Shown one piece after another: positions 11,560 to 22,800 of a stretch of DNA of 64,000 nucleotides. The notes under the pieces are model-generated. The model was not told the origin of the DNA and made no database searches. It saw nothing but the letters and a program-made list of their open reading frames with translations. A program made the translations under genes and the position numbers. The stretch lies in contig NC_083590.1 of NCBI RefSeq assembly GCF_027579695.1, positions 19,361,799-19,425,798 on the forward strand, given 5' to 3'. Every line of letters starts with the position of its first letter. Within the stretch, counting starts at the first letter, position 1. The DNA comes from Neoarius graeffei. Its lineage: Eukaryota > Chordata > Actinopteri > Siluriformes > Ariidae.

Positions 11560-13897
11560 TATGAAGTGCTGATGCTGAAGTGCAGACCCTTTTATCTACC
11601 GAGGGAGTTCAGTGCTATGTTTATGCTGGCTGTTTACATCCCGCCGTGGGCAGACTGGACTACAGCGCTAGGACTACTACACGACATCATCGGCAAACAC
11701 GAGACCACACACCCAGATGCCGTGTTCATCGTGGCCGGGGATTTTAATCATTGCAACCTCAGGACTGTGTTACCGAAGTACCACCAACACGTGAGCTTTC
11801 AGACAAGGGACAACAACATCCTGGACCATGTCTACAGCAATGTGAGGAATGGCTACAAGGCTGTGCCCCGCCCCCACTTTGGACAGTCTGACCACATCTC
11901 TGTGTTCCTCTACCCAGCCTACAAGGCCCTTCTCAAACAAGCCACCCCAGTGAATAAAACTGTTAAAGTTTGGAATGAAGGGACTGATCTGGTGCTCCAG
12001 GACTGCTTCAGTTCTACAAACTGGGATGTGTTTAAGACTGCTGCTTTGAGAGAAGACTGTTCTGTGGATTTAGAGAAATATGCATCTGTGGTCACCAGCT
12101 ACATCAGCACCTGCATTAATGACATTGTCCCCACCAAGCGCTGCAAAATACATCCAAACCAAAAACCCTGGATTAACAGTGAAGTACGCTCCATGCTACA
12201 TGCATGCTCCACCGCTTTTGCCTCTGGTGATGCAGATGGATATAAAAAGGCCAGATATGACCTACGTAGATCCATCAGGGAAGCCAAGAGGCAGTACAGA
12301 CTGAAGCTGGAAGGATATTACAACACCTCAGACTCCAGATGCATGTGGCAGGGCCTGCAACACATCACCAATTTCCATCAGAAGAACAGCAGGGTCACAG
12401 CCAACCACAGCACATCACCAGATGAGCTGAATGAGTTCTATGCTCGCTTCGACACCCTCAACACCAACCAATGCAGAGGGATTCTACCAGCAGAGGCAGC
12501 ACAGAGCTCTTCACCCACTGTGACCATAACCGAGGTGAGCAAGGTCTTCAGGAGGACTAACCCCCAAAAGGCAGCCGGCCCTGACAACATCCCCGGCTGT
12601 GCTTTGAGGGCCTGCTCTACACAGCTAGCAGAGGTCTTCACAGACATTTTCAACCTCCATGTCATCTGTGCCCACATGCTTCAAGACCACCACCATAGTG
12701 CCCCTCCCAAAGAAAAACAATATAACATGCCTGAATGACTATCACCCAATTGCACTCACTTCAGTTGTAATGAAGTGTTTTGAGAGGATAGTCATGTCAC
12801 ACATCAAAAAGGACATCCCAGACACAATAGACCCCCTTCAATTTGCATATCGTCAGAACCGTTCAACTGATGATGCCGTCAGTGCGGCCATCCACACAGT
12901 CCTGTCACACCTGGAACACAGGGACACCTATGTTCGAATGCTGTTTGTGGACTACAGTTCAGCCTTCAACACTGTCATCCCCAGCAGACTGACTGAAAAG
13001 CTCTCCACCCTTGGACTGACATCCTCCCTCTGCTACTGGGTCCTAGACTTTCTCACAAATAGACCCCAGGCTGTCAGAGTTGGTACCAGAACATCCAGCA
13101 CCAAGACAGTGAGCACAGGGACCCCCCAAGGCTGTGTGCTCAGTCCACTCCTGTACACCCTCTTCACCTACGATTGCACCCCCTCCCAGAGCAACACTTC
13201 CGTCATCAAGTTCGCTGACGACACCAGTGTCATTGGGCTGATCACCAGCAGAGAAGAGAGAGCCTACAGGGAGGAGGTGGCTCAGCTGGTCTCCTGGTGC
13301 CAGGAAAATAACCTCTCCTTGAATGCTGAGAAGACCAAGGAGATGATTATTGACCCGAGGAAGAGGAGGAGAGACCAGCACGCCTCGCTGCACATCGACG
13401 GGACACAGGTGGAGAGGGTGAAAACATTTAAATTCCTTGGAACTCACATCAGTGAGGATCTCACCTGGACACACAACACACAGCAGACCATCAAGAAGGC
13501 TCAACAGAGACTCTTCTTCCTGAGGAAGCTGAGGAAATTTGGTCTGTCCACCAAACTCCTCAGCAACTTCTACAGGTGCACAGTGGAGAGCGTCCTGACA
13601 AATTCCATCACTGTGTGGTACGGGAACTGCACAACTCAAGACAGAAAGGCTCTCCAGCATGTCATTAAAATGGCACAGTTCATCTGTGGAGCTGTCCTTC
13701 CCCCACTACAGGACATTTACAACACCCAGGCCACAAAAAGGGCACAGAGCATCATCAGGGACCAAACACACCCACAACACAGACTATTCACACTCCTACC
13801 ATCTGGCAGATGCTACAGGAGTGTGAAAGCAAGGACTACTAGACTGACAAACAGTTTTTACCCCCAGGCCATCAGGCTTTTGAACCACGGATTATAA
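11560..13897 (+). pseudogene. Rex1-like LINE ORF2 (endonuclease/RT), one frameshift
   Basis: Reads from within the endonuclease (CRPFYLPREF, VAGDFNHCNL, QTRDNNILDHVY, GQSDHISVF) through a linker to the RT. A single-base shift near 12650 moves the frame. From 12659 the rest is open for 412 codons with [67 protein letters not shown], the catalytic [10 protein letters not shown] and a complete C-terminus ([13 protein letters not shown] to RLLNHGL). The first segment is open to 12738 in its own frame. The catalytic residues are intact. The element is dead because it lacks its 5' end and carries the shift. Confidence 0.85.
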
Positions 13898-14223
13898 CCA
13901 CCACGGATTATAATCACCATCTACCTCTATATTTGCAATTTTGCACAAGGTATTGCACATTACATCTGTCCTATTGCATACTGTTTGATTGCTGTCCTAC
14001 TGCACATTGATTGGTTATTTGTTATTCTTTATTTTAATTATGTTTATTTTTTGTTTATTTTCATTCTACTTTTTTATTTTGCATTGCATATGCACTTTAT
14101 ATTTTAGATTTTATATATATATTTCTTTTTATATTAGTAAGCATAGTTTGGTCGGGTAGTTGCAAAATAATAACCGCTGTGTCTGTTATTGTGTATATGA
14201 CAAATAAACATCTTGAATCTTGA
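11560..14223 (+). mobile_element. Rex1/CR1-like LINE, 5'-truncated
   Basis: Starts inside the endonuclease domain and ends with an AT-rich 3' UTR and the terminal repeat 'catcttgaatcttga' (13900-14223). 'aaatgc' at 11554-11559 and 14224-14229 is a possible short target duplication. It is related to the fragment at 1-2330. The RT phrase [11 protein letters not shown] and the later RLFFLRKL match blocks I associate with Rex1. Confidence 0.82.
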
Positions 14224-14317
14224 AAATGCATCGCTGGTGTCGCAAAGCCGTCGCGAACCCTTCTCAAGTCAGTTTCCGTGAGGCTTCCTCTACTTCCCTG
14301 CCTGCCGAGGGAAAGCC

Positions 14318-14470
14318 GGGCTGCGACAGCCTGCGACTAGTTGGAGACACAACAATTGCGGTAAAATATGTGAATATCAATTCAGTGTGATTCCAAGTGA
14401 AAATTGTTGCTAATTCGCATATTTTACTGCAATTGTTGTATCTCCAACTAGTCGCAGGCTGTCGCAGCCC
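14318..14470. repeat. Inverted repeat, about 60-bp arms
   Basis: Arm gggctgcgacagcctgcgac... (14318-14378) pairs with 14410-14470 with only a few mismatches and a loop of about 31 nt. It resembles the terminus of a palindromic (foldback or MITE-like) element and lies in the 'gcgac'-rich repeat interrupted by the LINE. Confidence 0.85.
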
Positions 14471-14898
14471 AGTGAGATACTACCCTTATTATCTGTGCAT
14501 GCTGATTGCACTCAAATCAGCATCAGGTGTTTCCCATAATGACTGGGTCCCAAGTGTGAGCACAATGTGCTCCAAAGGATCCCTAAATGTAAATGTAGTT
14601 TTTAAGTCTTGGCGAAGGTTAGGCGATGCCGAGCCGCTGTGTTGATGAGGCTCCCGCGAGCATTGAGAACATGGATTTGAGACAAATCCATCTCAAGAAG
14701 CTTGATGAAGGTTCTCCGAGCTTTGGGAAGTATTCCCAAACCCATTTGCAAGTATTCGCTGCTTAATTTGCTGACGAAAACATCACCACCAAATTTCAAT
14801 GCATGCGTTGACATGCATTCTGAGATGTTTTTGGCCACTCATAAGGTGGAGACACACCAAAAAACAACTTGCAAAAGGTTGGGAAACATTCACCGTGC
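14471..14898. other. Remainder of the gcgac-rich repeat, no gene
   Basis: Non-coding. 'cttggcgaaggttaggcgatgccgagcc' and 'gtggagacacaccaaaaaac' continue the style of the interrupted repeat, but I could not place its right end. Confidence 0.35.
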
Positions 14899-15276
14899 GG
14901 GCGGCACGGTGGTGTAGCGGTTAGCGCTGTCGCCTCACAGCAAGAAGGTCCGGGTTCGAGCCCTGTGGCCGGCGAGGGCCTTTCTGTGCAGAGTTTGCAT
15001 GTTCTCCCCGTGTCTGCGTGGGTTTCCTCCGGGTGCTCCGGTTTCCCCCACAGTCCAAAGACATGCAGGTTAGGTTAACTGGTGACTCTAAATTGACCGT
15101 AGGTGTGAATGTGAGTGTGAATGGTTGTCTGTGTCTATGTGTCAGCCCTGTGATGACCTGGCGACTTGTCCAGGGTGTACCCCGCCTTTCGCCTGTAGTC
15201 AGCTGGGATAGGCTCCAGCTTGCCTGCGACCCTGTAGAACAGGATAAAGCGGCTACAGATAATGAGATGAGATGAG
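14899..15276 (+). mobile_element. DANA/mermaid-like SINE (copy b)
   Basis: Full length: A-box head, B box gggttcgagccc, conserved body, and tail 'taatgagatgagatgag'. Confidence 0.92.
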
Positions 15277-15299
15277 GTTTTTCTGATGTAAAAAAAAAA

Positions 15300-15488
15300 A
15301 AATTATCATTTTAACAGGGTGTGTAGACTTTTTATATCCACTGTAAATGAAATGCGACTGTAGAAACAGTAACATATTAGTAAATGTGCATTTATATAAA
15401 CCTGTGATTCAGCTGCATTTATAGAAAATTAATCAAACACCTTCTGACCAATCAGAATGCAGAATTCAGCAGCGCAGTTGTATAAAAC
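15300..15488. repeat. Fragment of an interspersed repeat with 'ctgaccaatcagaatgcagaattc'
   Basis: The phrase 'ccttctgaccaatcagaatg' here recurs near 45046-45066 ('ccttccgaccaatcagaatgaagaatt') and, inverted, near 54470 ('ttgattctgattggtcagaag'). This marks dispersed copies of one non-coding family. Confidence 0.5.
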
Positions 15489-15638
15489 TTTTTTTTTTTG
15501 GATAGGACAGTGTAGAGAAACAGGAAATGAGCAGGAGAGAGACAGGAAGGGATCGGGAAATGACCTCGGGCCGGAATCGAACCTGGGTCCCCCGATTTAT
15601 GGTATGGTGCCTTAGCCATCTGAGCCACGACACGCCCC
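15489..15638 (-). mobile_element. Second type of tRNA-derived SINE, minus strand
   Basis: Read on the minus strand: head 'ggggcgtgtcgtggctcagatggctaagg' (A box), B box 'ggttcgattcc', unrelated body and an A-run tail. A perfect 13-bp target duplication agttgtataaaac flanks it (15476-15488 and 15639-15651). It differs in body from the DANA-like SINEs. Confidence 0.85.
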
Positions 15639-15659
15639 AGTTGTATAAAACGACTGAGT

Positions 15660-15766
15660 GTAGCAACACTGCCCGTGACGTCATGCCCTGCTCGTACTCT
15701 GATTGGCTGGCTTGCCTCGGGGTTGTATTCGGAAGAAGAAGACAGCCATCTTCGTGAGGTCGAAAG
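15660..15766 (+). promoter_or_regulatory. thap7: Probable thap7 promoter and non-coding first exon
   Basis: A consensus CRE TGACGTCA (15676-15683) and an inverted CCAAT box ATTGG (15702-15706) precede a purine-rich 'ggaagaagaagacagccatcttcg' stretch that ends in a strong donor, AAAG|gtaagtg (gt at 15767). An acceptor 'ttttgtcaag' ends at 19777, immediately before the thap7 ATG, so a 4-kb first intron is consistent. No TATA box is clear. Assignment to thap7 is inferred from position and strand. Confidence 0.45.
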
Positions 15767-16300
15767 GTAAGTGTTTATAGGCTCCTACAGACTAAATTGT
15801 TAGTGTTTTTGTTTCCAGTGCGGTTCATAAACTCAAATTTCAGTAACAGGACACTAAAGGAAAATAAAAATGAAAGTAATGTGTGTACACGTTTACAAAA
15901 CACTGGAGTAGCAGCGCAGCTAACAGGACTTATTATATATACAACGTGTTTCAAAATAATCACAGCTCTCTTGGTCAGTATTTATAGCTACAGAGCCTAT
16001 CAATCACTCTGACATGGAAATAAGTGAAAACATATGACCACTTTACACCAGAGACCCAGGAAAAACCTGCTGGGAAACGTGGAGGAAAATATTACACACT
16101 GCCTTATAGAGCATCAACAATGCGCAGGAATTGCGCAAGTAATGCGCAAATAGTGCGTAATGTGTTACTACGCATGCGTAGAAATTTTTAAAGGCGCAGT
16201 GGCAGATGTCAGTGTTTATATCCCTGACAAAAAAAATGTCGAAGGACTATTTTAAAAGTGTCAGAATTACAGGCAAATCACCTCGTTAGCCTTTATACAT
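15767..16300. other. Non-coding stretch, probably thap7 5' intron
   Basis: No exon or transposon end recognised. 16105-16195 has clustered 'gcgca' and 'tgcgcaa' phrases. Confidence 0.35.
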
Positions 16301-16672
16301 CATCTCATCTCCTCTAGCCACTTTATCCTGTTCTACAGGGTCGCAGGCAAGCTGGAGCCTATCCCAGCTGGCTACGGGCGAAAGGCGGGGTACACCCTGG
16401 ACAAGTCGCCAGATCATCACAGGGCTGACACATAGACACAGACAACCATTCACACTCACATTCACACCTACGGTCAATTTAGAGTCACCAGTTAACCTAA
16501 CCTGCATGTCTTTGGACTGTGGGGGAAACCGGAGCACCCGGAGGAAACCCACGCGGACACGGGGAGAACATGCAAACTCCGCACAGAAAGGCCCTCGCCG
16601 GCCACAGGGCTCGAACCCAGGACCTTCTTGCTGTGAGGCAACAGCGCTAACCACTACACCACCGTGCTGCCC
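16301..16672 (-). mobile_element. DANA/mermaid-like SINE (copy c)
   Basis: Minus-strand copy. The target duplication is tttatacatca before it and tttatgcatca after it. Confidence 0.92.
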
Positions 16673-16750
16673 TTTATGCATCAGTTTAAAAATAATTTTT
16701 TACACACCAGTTGTTTTGTAATTGATTTCAAAACCTTTACAATCAGTAAT

Positions 16751-17122
16751 CTCATCTCATTATCTCTAGCCGCTTTATCCTTCTACAGGGTCGCAGGCAA
16801 GCTGGAGCCTATCCCAGCTGACTATGGGCGAAAGGCGGGGTACACCCTGGACAAGTCGCCAGGTCATCACAGGGCTGACACATAGACACAGACAACCATT
16901 CACACTCACATTCACACCTACAGTCAATTTAGAGTCACCAGTTAACCTAACCTGCATGTCTTTGGACTGTGGGGGAAACCGGAGCACCCGGAGGAAACCC
17001 ACGCGGACACGGGGAGAACATGCAAACTCCACACAGAAAGGCCCTCGCCGGCCCCGGGGCTCGAACCCAGGACCTTCTTGCTGTGAGGCGACAGCGCTAA
17101 CCACTACACCACCGTGCTGCCC
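16751..17122 (-). mobile_element. DANA/mermaid-like SINE (copy d), in the duplicated unit
   Basis: Minus-strand copy arising with the 450-bp duplication. It lacks an independent target duplication on its left. Confidence 0.9.
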
Positions 17123-17465
17123 TTTATGCATCAGTTTAAAAATAATTTTTTACACACCAGTTGTTTTGTAATTGATTTCAAAACCTTTACAATCAGTAAT
17201 AATTGATTTTATGATTCTTGAATCGAATCATTTCATTCATTTGAAAAAAAATCATTTTGTTTTGATGCATTGATCCAAATCTTTGTTACACCCAGAGCAG
17301 GAACAGACCAGTAATGGTGTAAATATACCAATAAACCAAATTAATGAACGGACATCATTTTATAAATATCCCTGTATTGTGTCTTAACTGTAACTAAAGC
17401 TGTCAGTATTCAGCAGAGGTGGACAAAGTACCCAACTTCATTACTTAAGTCAAACTACAGATCCC

Positions 17466-17831
17466 GGGCGGCATGGTGGTGTAGTGGTTATAGCGCTGTC
17501 GCCTCACAGCAAGAAGGTCCGGGTTTGAGCCCCGTGGCCAACGAGGGCCTTTCTGTGTGGAGTGTGCATGTTCTCCCCGTGTCCGCGTGGGTTTCCTCCG
17601 GGTGCTCCGGTTTCCCCCACAGTCCAAAGACATGCAGGTTAGGTTAACTGGTGACTCTAAATTGACCGTAGGTGTGAATGTGAGTGTGAATGGTTGTCTA
17701 TGTGTCAGCCCTGCGATAATCTGGCGACTTGTCCAGGGTGTACCCCGCCTCTCGCCTGTAGTCAGCTGGGATAGGCTCCAGCTTGCCTGCGACCCTGTAG
17801 GACAGGATAAGCGGCTACAGATAATGGATGG
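17466..17831 (+). mobile_element. DANA/mermaid-like SINE (copy e), ATGG-tailed
   Basis: Head gggcggcatggtgg, B box gggtttgagcccc. The tail is 'taatggatgga', not GAGAT, as in copy i, marking a tail subtype. Confidence 0.9.
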
Positions 17832-18297
17832 ATTTATTAAAAGTACATTTTCTGTCAATGCATCATTGTATTATTGCCACAACGCTTACAAAACCTAACA
17901 CCGTTACCAAAGACAGAAATGTGAATTCACAAAATGAACGCATGCTGTGCCATCATGGTGGTTTAATGTTAAGTTAGCTAGTCAGTGAAGCTCCACCTGA
18001 CATGCTAGCAAACTCTTTTCAAACTCGAAATCATATTGGGTAGCTAACGCTACTAGAAAAGAGAAATTTCTACATTGTTTATTTGGCAAGATTATGCTAA
18101 AACATATTCCTGAAAGGACTTCAAATAAGTTAACGCTATTCATCTGAGTGCAACTCTCTTTTTACATGCTAACTAACAGTGTCCAAGTTAACTAGCTATG
18201 TGTTAACGTTAGCCATGGACAAAGTGACGGCAACTTGGTGGGAAAATCCATAGAAAGTCATTTACCGAACCAGACTGTCACTATTGAGCAATTCCAG

Positions 18298-19425
18298 CGT
18301 TATGGACGTGACACTTGAACTCAAAATGGCAACAAATGACCCAGTGCATGTTTTATTGTCTCCCAGTATTTAAACAGGTGTTGCATATTTTAAGGCTGTA
18401 CCATACTGGAGAAGTGATAGAACAAGAACAATTCCCATAGTACATCTAGGGCATGCCAGAAAATGCCAATAAAAGATGCGTTATGGATGTGACAGAAAAA
18501 GTATCACTTTTCTTGGGTGACTGTACATTTTTATCAAACTCTGTGAAATCGTACTAATGTCGAAATGGAGATATCCATTTGATAGAGGGGTCCAAGGTGA
18601 ATATTAAAAAATCTTTGTTTAAAATATTTTGTATTTCATGCAGAGTTTCGGAAGGAAAAGTCAGCGTTATGGATGTGACGAAATTCCGTTATGGATGTGA
18701 CGCGTCTGAAATAGACATGGCATATGTTTAGAAAATCAGCAATTTAACCACCATAACCCTTTGAAAAACTCTCTAAATATCAGCTAAAACTATCAAAGTT
18801 CTTAAATAATATTTAGGATGGCTATTGTTTTGCTGTTTTGTGGATTTTAGCATACATTTCTGTGGCTTGTGGCAATAATATAGAATTGTACATGATCAAA
18901 GTTGATTTTAGCTTGGGTTTTACATTATAAGAAAGAAAGACTGACAGTGACATATTAGGTTGGTTACAAATTGGTTCAACTTATTCACATCTGTAAAATA
19001 CAGGCCTAGGTGATATCTCTGGGAGTGGTTTTGATGTTTTACATGTTGCTTTATTTTTGCATGGTGAGGTTGACATTTACATGGAATGGCCCTATTGCAA
19101 CATTATCGCTAGCTCTAAAAGCACAGACAACTTCGTTGCAAGCTTTCTCTTGGAATAAAAACGTTCATATCCCTCAATATGCGTCCGCAGGTTCGATGGT
19201 GAGTTTTTGTAGGCCGTGATGTGGTTCGTTTTCGGCAAACATTTGAAACGAAATTAATCTTTAATCCTTTCAGAAAACTGAAACATGGGTTCTAGGTATG
19301 GCCATGAGTGCGTGCGTTCCCCAGAAGGACCGCCTCCTTCCATTCTGCCATCAACTGATCGTGTTAAATAACGCTGCTGAGAAATCATTGAACTTGATTT
19401 TATCCAGTCTATGGACGTGACGTGA
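18298..19425 (+). repeat. Five dispersed copies of a 15-bp phrase cgttatgga(t/c)gtgac
   Basis: Copies at 18298-18312, 18479-18493, 18665-18680, 18687-18702 and (partial) 19410-19425, all same strand, not tandem. They lie in the interior of the hAT element and may be transposase- or host-factor-binding sites; role unknown. Confidence 0.8.
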
Positions 19426-19748
19426 CCCTAGTGATAACTGATCAGCTGTCTCAGTGTCACCTGTGAAAAAAACCAATCACGTTTTAGAAAAGAATAAACA
19501 TCCGCTTTCAAAGCTGCTTCATAGTAACAAGTAACAAGGAGCTTGATAGAAATGTAGTGGAGTGAAAAGTACGATATTTGTCTTTCAAATGTAGTGAAGT
19601 TAAAGTCAGAAGTTTCCAAAAAAAAAAACACTCAAGTAAAGTACAGATACTCAAAAAGTGTACTAAGTACAGCACTCAAGTAAATGTACTTTGTTACTGT
19701 CCACCTCTGGTATTCAGTATTTGTTCTGCTTAAGTAAATTTAGACATG

Positions 19749-19768
19749 GTGTGTGTGTGTGTGTGTGT
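19749..19768 (+). repeat. (GT)n just before the thap7 start codon
   Basis: About ten GT units lie between the hAT element and the 'ttttgtcaag' acceptor, forming most of the pyrimidine/GT tract there. Confidence 0.85.
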
Positions 19769-19777
19769 TTTGTCAAG

Positions 19778-19857
19778 ATGCCCAGACACTGTTCTGCCAC
19801 TGGCTGCAAGTCACGTGACAATAAAGAGGCTCGCTTAGCTGGAATCACCTTTCACAG
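19778..19857 (+). CDS. thap7: thap7 coding exon 1
   Basis: ATG at 19778, donor CACAG|gtgagtg, ends in phase 2. Encodes the first two zinc ligands (C5, C10). The ATG follows an acceptor-like 'tgtcaag', suggesting it opens a spliced second exon. Confidence 0.85.
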
Positions 19858-22800
19858 GTGAGTGAGAGCTGTTACTTCACTGATGTTTCATTTCTGAATC
19901 GATGTGGATTTTAAGGAAAAATCCACCTTGAAAACTTGCATATTGATCTTTTATAATTAATGTGATCTCCAGCACCCAAAATGTGCTAGAAATACCTGCT
20001 GATGGTGGTGTGGTGTGATTTAGCCCTTGCTTCATCTCTATCTAAAGAGAGCGATGCAGCGGCACTTTAGTCCTGTAGTCTGTCCAGATGTCTCACCTCC
20101 ACATCTGTACACCCTGCTCAAACAGATCAGCTTCCATAGCTTTAACTCAGGGGTGTCAAACCATCACAAAGATTCAAAACGGCCTGCACGTCAACCAAAG
20201 ATTCTACATTCTTTGCGTCAGCCATGACCACGAAACGCAATTCGTCATCCATCCACTAGGTGGTGACAACCTATTTCAAGCAAACAGCTAGTCATTCATG
20301 ACTAAAGAAAGATTGGGAGCTCGATTCTTGGTGTCAAGATGTTGTCAAAGAAAAGGAAAGTTGATAAAGAATCAAAGCTTTCAGGAAAAGTGGACAAACG
20401 CTTACTTGTTTTGGGAAGTTGGAACTGGATCTGCTCACTGAAACACTCTCTAACACACACACACACGAACACAAATACACTTTCTACTGCCACAGAGTTT
20501 TTGAATCGTGAGGACAAGCAAGTTCATAGCTTATACTGAATGTAAATTGTTTACTGCACTTATTTCCATAATGTTAAGGAACTACTGCACTTTAGTGGGC
20601 ACTAAAACGCGCAAAAAGTCACGCTAACCCTAACCCTCAAACAACCAATCCCAAAGCACAGACAAACACCAGTTTTGATGACTTCGACATATAATAGAAC
20701 AAGGGAAGCTTTTCTTTATTTATTATTGGTAATACAGGGGCTGCCGCCCCCGAACCCCTGTGTAAATTCACTGAAACACCACTAGGCTCGGTAAAGTACG
20801 GTACAGCGCCCACTAAAGTGCAAACTATCCAATGTTAATAATTCTACTGCATGTCACATGTTAAAAACAAACAAAACAGACTGGAAGATTTAAGTTATTC
20901 CGCCAAATCGAGTCGTACGTGAGCTGAGAGCCGACAAGGCGCATAGCACCGAGTTGTCTATAAGCCATGTACGACGAGATTGAGTGGAATAACTCTGTTA
21001 CTCTATCCACATTCACTGGATTTTGAGAAACGGAGCTGTGGCAGCGGGGGCGTGGTCTAGCATCGGTCTGTGACAGGAGGGCGGAGTCAGGGAAGTTAAG
21101 TGGCAGAATCACTACACCTGTTGTTAATTGATGTGTTTGTGTGTCTTCCCAGTGACCGCACCCTTCTTAAGGAGAGAGAGTGAGAGCAGAGGGACTCTCT
21201 CCACAACCAGACGGCTGATGTGTGTGCGTGTGTCTGAGTGTGTGTTTGCATCTGAAAAGTGCAAATAAAAGAGAGTTTTGTTAAACAGTTCTGTCCTGCC
21301 GTCCTTCTGTGCTCCACCCACCTACATGGACCATTACAGTGGTGCCGAAACCCGGGACCTGAGCACAGAAGACAACAGCCCCATAGAGTCCTCCACCTTC
21401 GCCGACCTTATCCACGCCCTCGCCACGGCCCAACAGAGCCAGCACCAGGTGCTGCTCGCCCTCCGAAAGGAGCAAGAACAACGGTTCGAGGCCCTGGTGC
21501 TGGCGCAACAGGAAGATCGTCGGGCGTTCCGGCACCTCCTCGCGTCGGCGGGGTCCACCAACTCCACCGCCGCGGGCCCTTCCACCCTCACCCTCATGAA
21601 GATGGGCCCGCAGGACGACCCCGAGGCATTCATCACGCTCTTTGAGCAGGTAGCAGAGACCTCGGGGTGGCCGGTGGAACAGCGCGCGGCGCGCCTCCTC
21701 CCCCTGTTAATGGGAGAGGTGCAGCTGGCTGCGCTACAGCTCCCCGCCGACCGCCGGCTGGCCTACACGGACCTTCGCCGGGCCGTCCTCCAGCGGGTGG
21801 GACGCACCCCGGAGCAACAACATCAGCATTTTCACGCTCTGCGCTTGGAGGAAGTCGGCCGGCCGTTCGCGTTTGGCCAGCAACTCCGGGACGCCTACTG
21901 GCAGTGGTTGAGGGCCGACAGCTGCGACGCCGAGGAACTCATCGACCAGGTGGTACTGGAACAGTTTGTCGTGTGTCTACCACGGGAACCGCAGAGTGGG
22001 TCCAGTGCCACCGTCCGGCGTCGCTGGATCAGGCAATCGAGCTGGCGGAGGATCATCTGGCGGCTGTCCCGACAGCAGGACAGCAGACGACCTCTTCTCT
22101 TCTCTCCTCTCTCTCTCTCTCTCTCCTCCTGTGTCTTCTCCTCGCCCCATTCCCCCACCGCGGAGACGGGGGCCGGCGCCACCTCAGCCGGCCCGCCGCA
22201 CCCGCGGTGCCCTTCCGTGTCTCCCTTCTGTGTCTGTCTCTCCCCCCCTCAGGTGAGTGAGCCCCAGAGCACTAGTGCAGAGAGGAAGCCCGGGCCGGTT
22301 TGCTGGCGCTGCGGGGAACCGGGCCACCTCCAACAGCAGTGCTCGATAATGGAGGTGGGCGTGGTGGTTCGGATCCCCAACACGCCAGGAGCCGCCCTCG
22401 ATCGGGCCGGAGCGTATCGCATACCGGTGAGTATCCAAGGGGATACATATCAGGCGTTGGTGGATTCTGGCTGTAATCAGACCTCAATCCACCAAAACCT
22501 GGTGCAAGACGAGGCATTGGGGGGAGCACAATTGGTGAAGGTGTTGTGTGTGCACGGGGATGTTCACCGCTACCCTTTAGTGTCGGTCCACATTATTTTC
22601 AGAGGGGAAAAATTTATAGTGAAGGCGGCGGTTAATACTCACCTTACCCACTCTTTAATTTTGGGAACTGATTGGCCGGGATTTCGGGGTTTAATGACAC
22701 ACTTAGTCAAGAGTGGGTCCTGCCATTTGACAGGGGGAGGTCCCGGTGTCGCTTTGGCGGGAGCAGCTGTCACAGAGCCGTCTACGTCATCTCCGCGCCA

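Larger units (their letters stand above)
16301..17200. repeat. 450-bp tandem duplication, each unit a SINE plus 78-bp flank
   Basis: Unit 1 is 16301-16750 and unit 2 is 16751-17200, both 450 bp. The non-SINE flank (tttatgcatcag ... caatcagtaat) appears identical in both, while the SINE halves differ at several positions. Confidence 0.85.
17414..19709. mobile_element. Non-autonomous hAT element with a SINE inside
   Basis: The ends are cagaggtggaca (17414) and its inverse tgtccacctctg (to 19709). An exact 8-bp duplication GTATTCAG lies at 17406-17413 and 19710-19717, the hAT hallmark. Both subterminal regions have 'aagtac/gtactt' and 'acttaagt/acttgagt' phrases. A SINE (17466-17831) sits 52 bp inside the left end. 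The remaining 1.7 kb shows no transposase; it carries five same-direction copies of a cgttatgga(t/c)gtgac phrase. It ends 69 bp before the thap7 ATG. Confidence 0.85.

Noticed and set aside
20620-20645. Telomere-like 'ctaaccctaaccctcaaac'
   Set aside because: Only two repeats; no array.
21259-21645. Second ORF in the LTR element ([15 protein letters not shown])
   Set aside because: Shadow frame of the Gag coding region with no Gag-like motifs.
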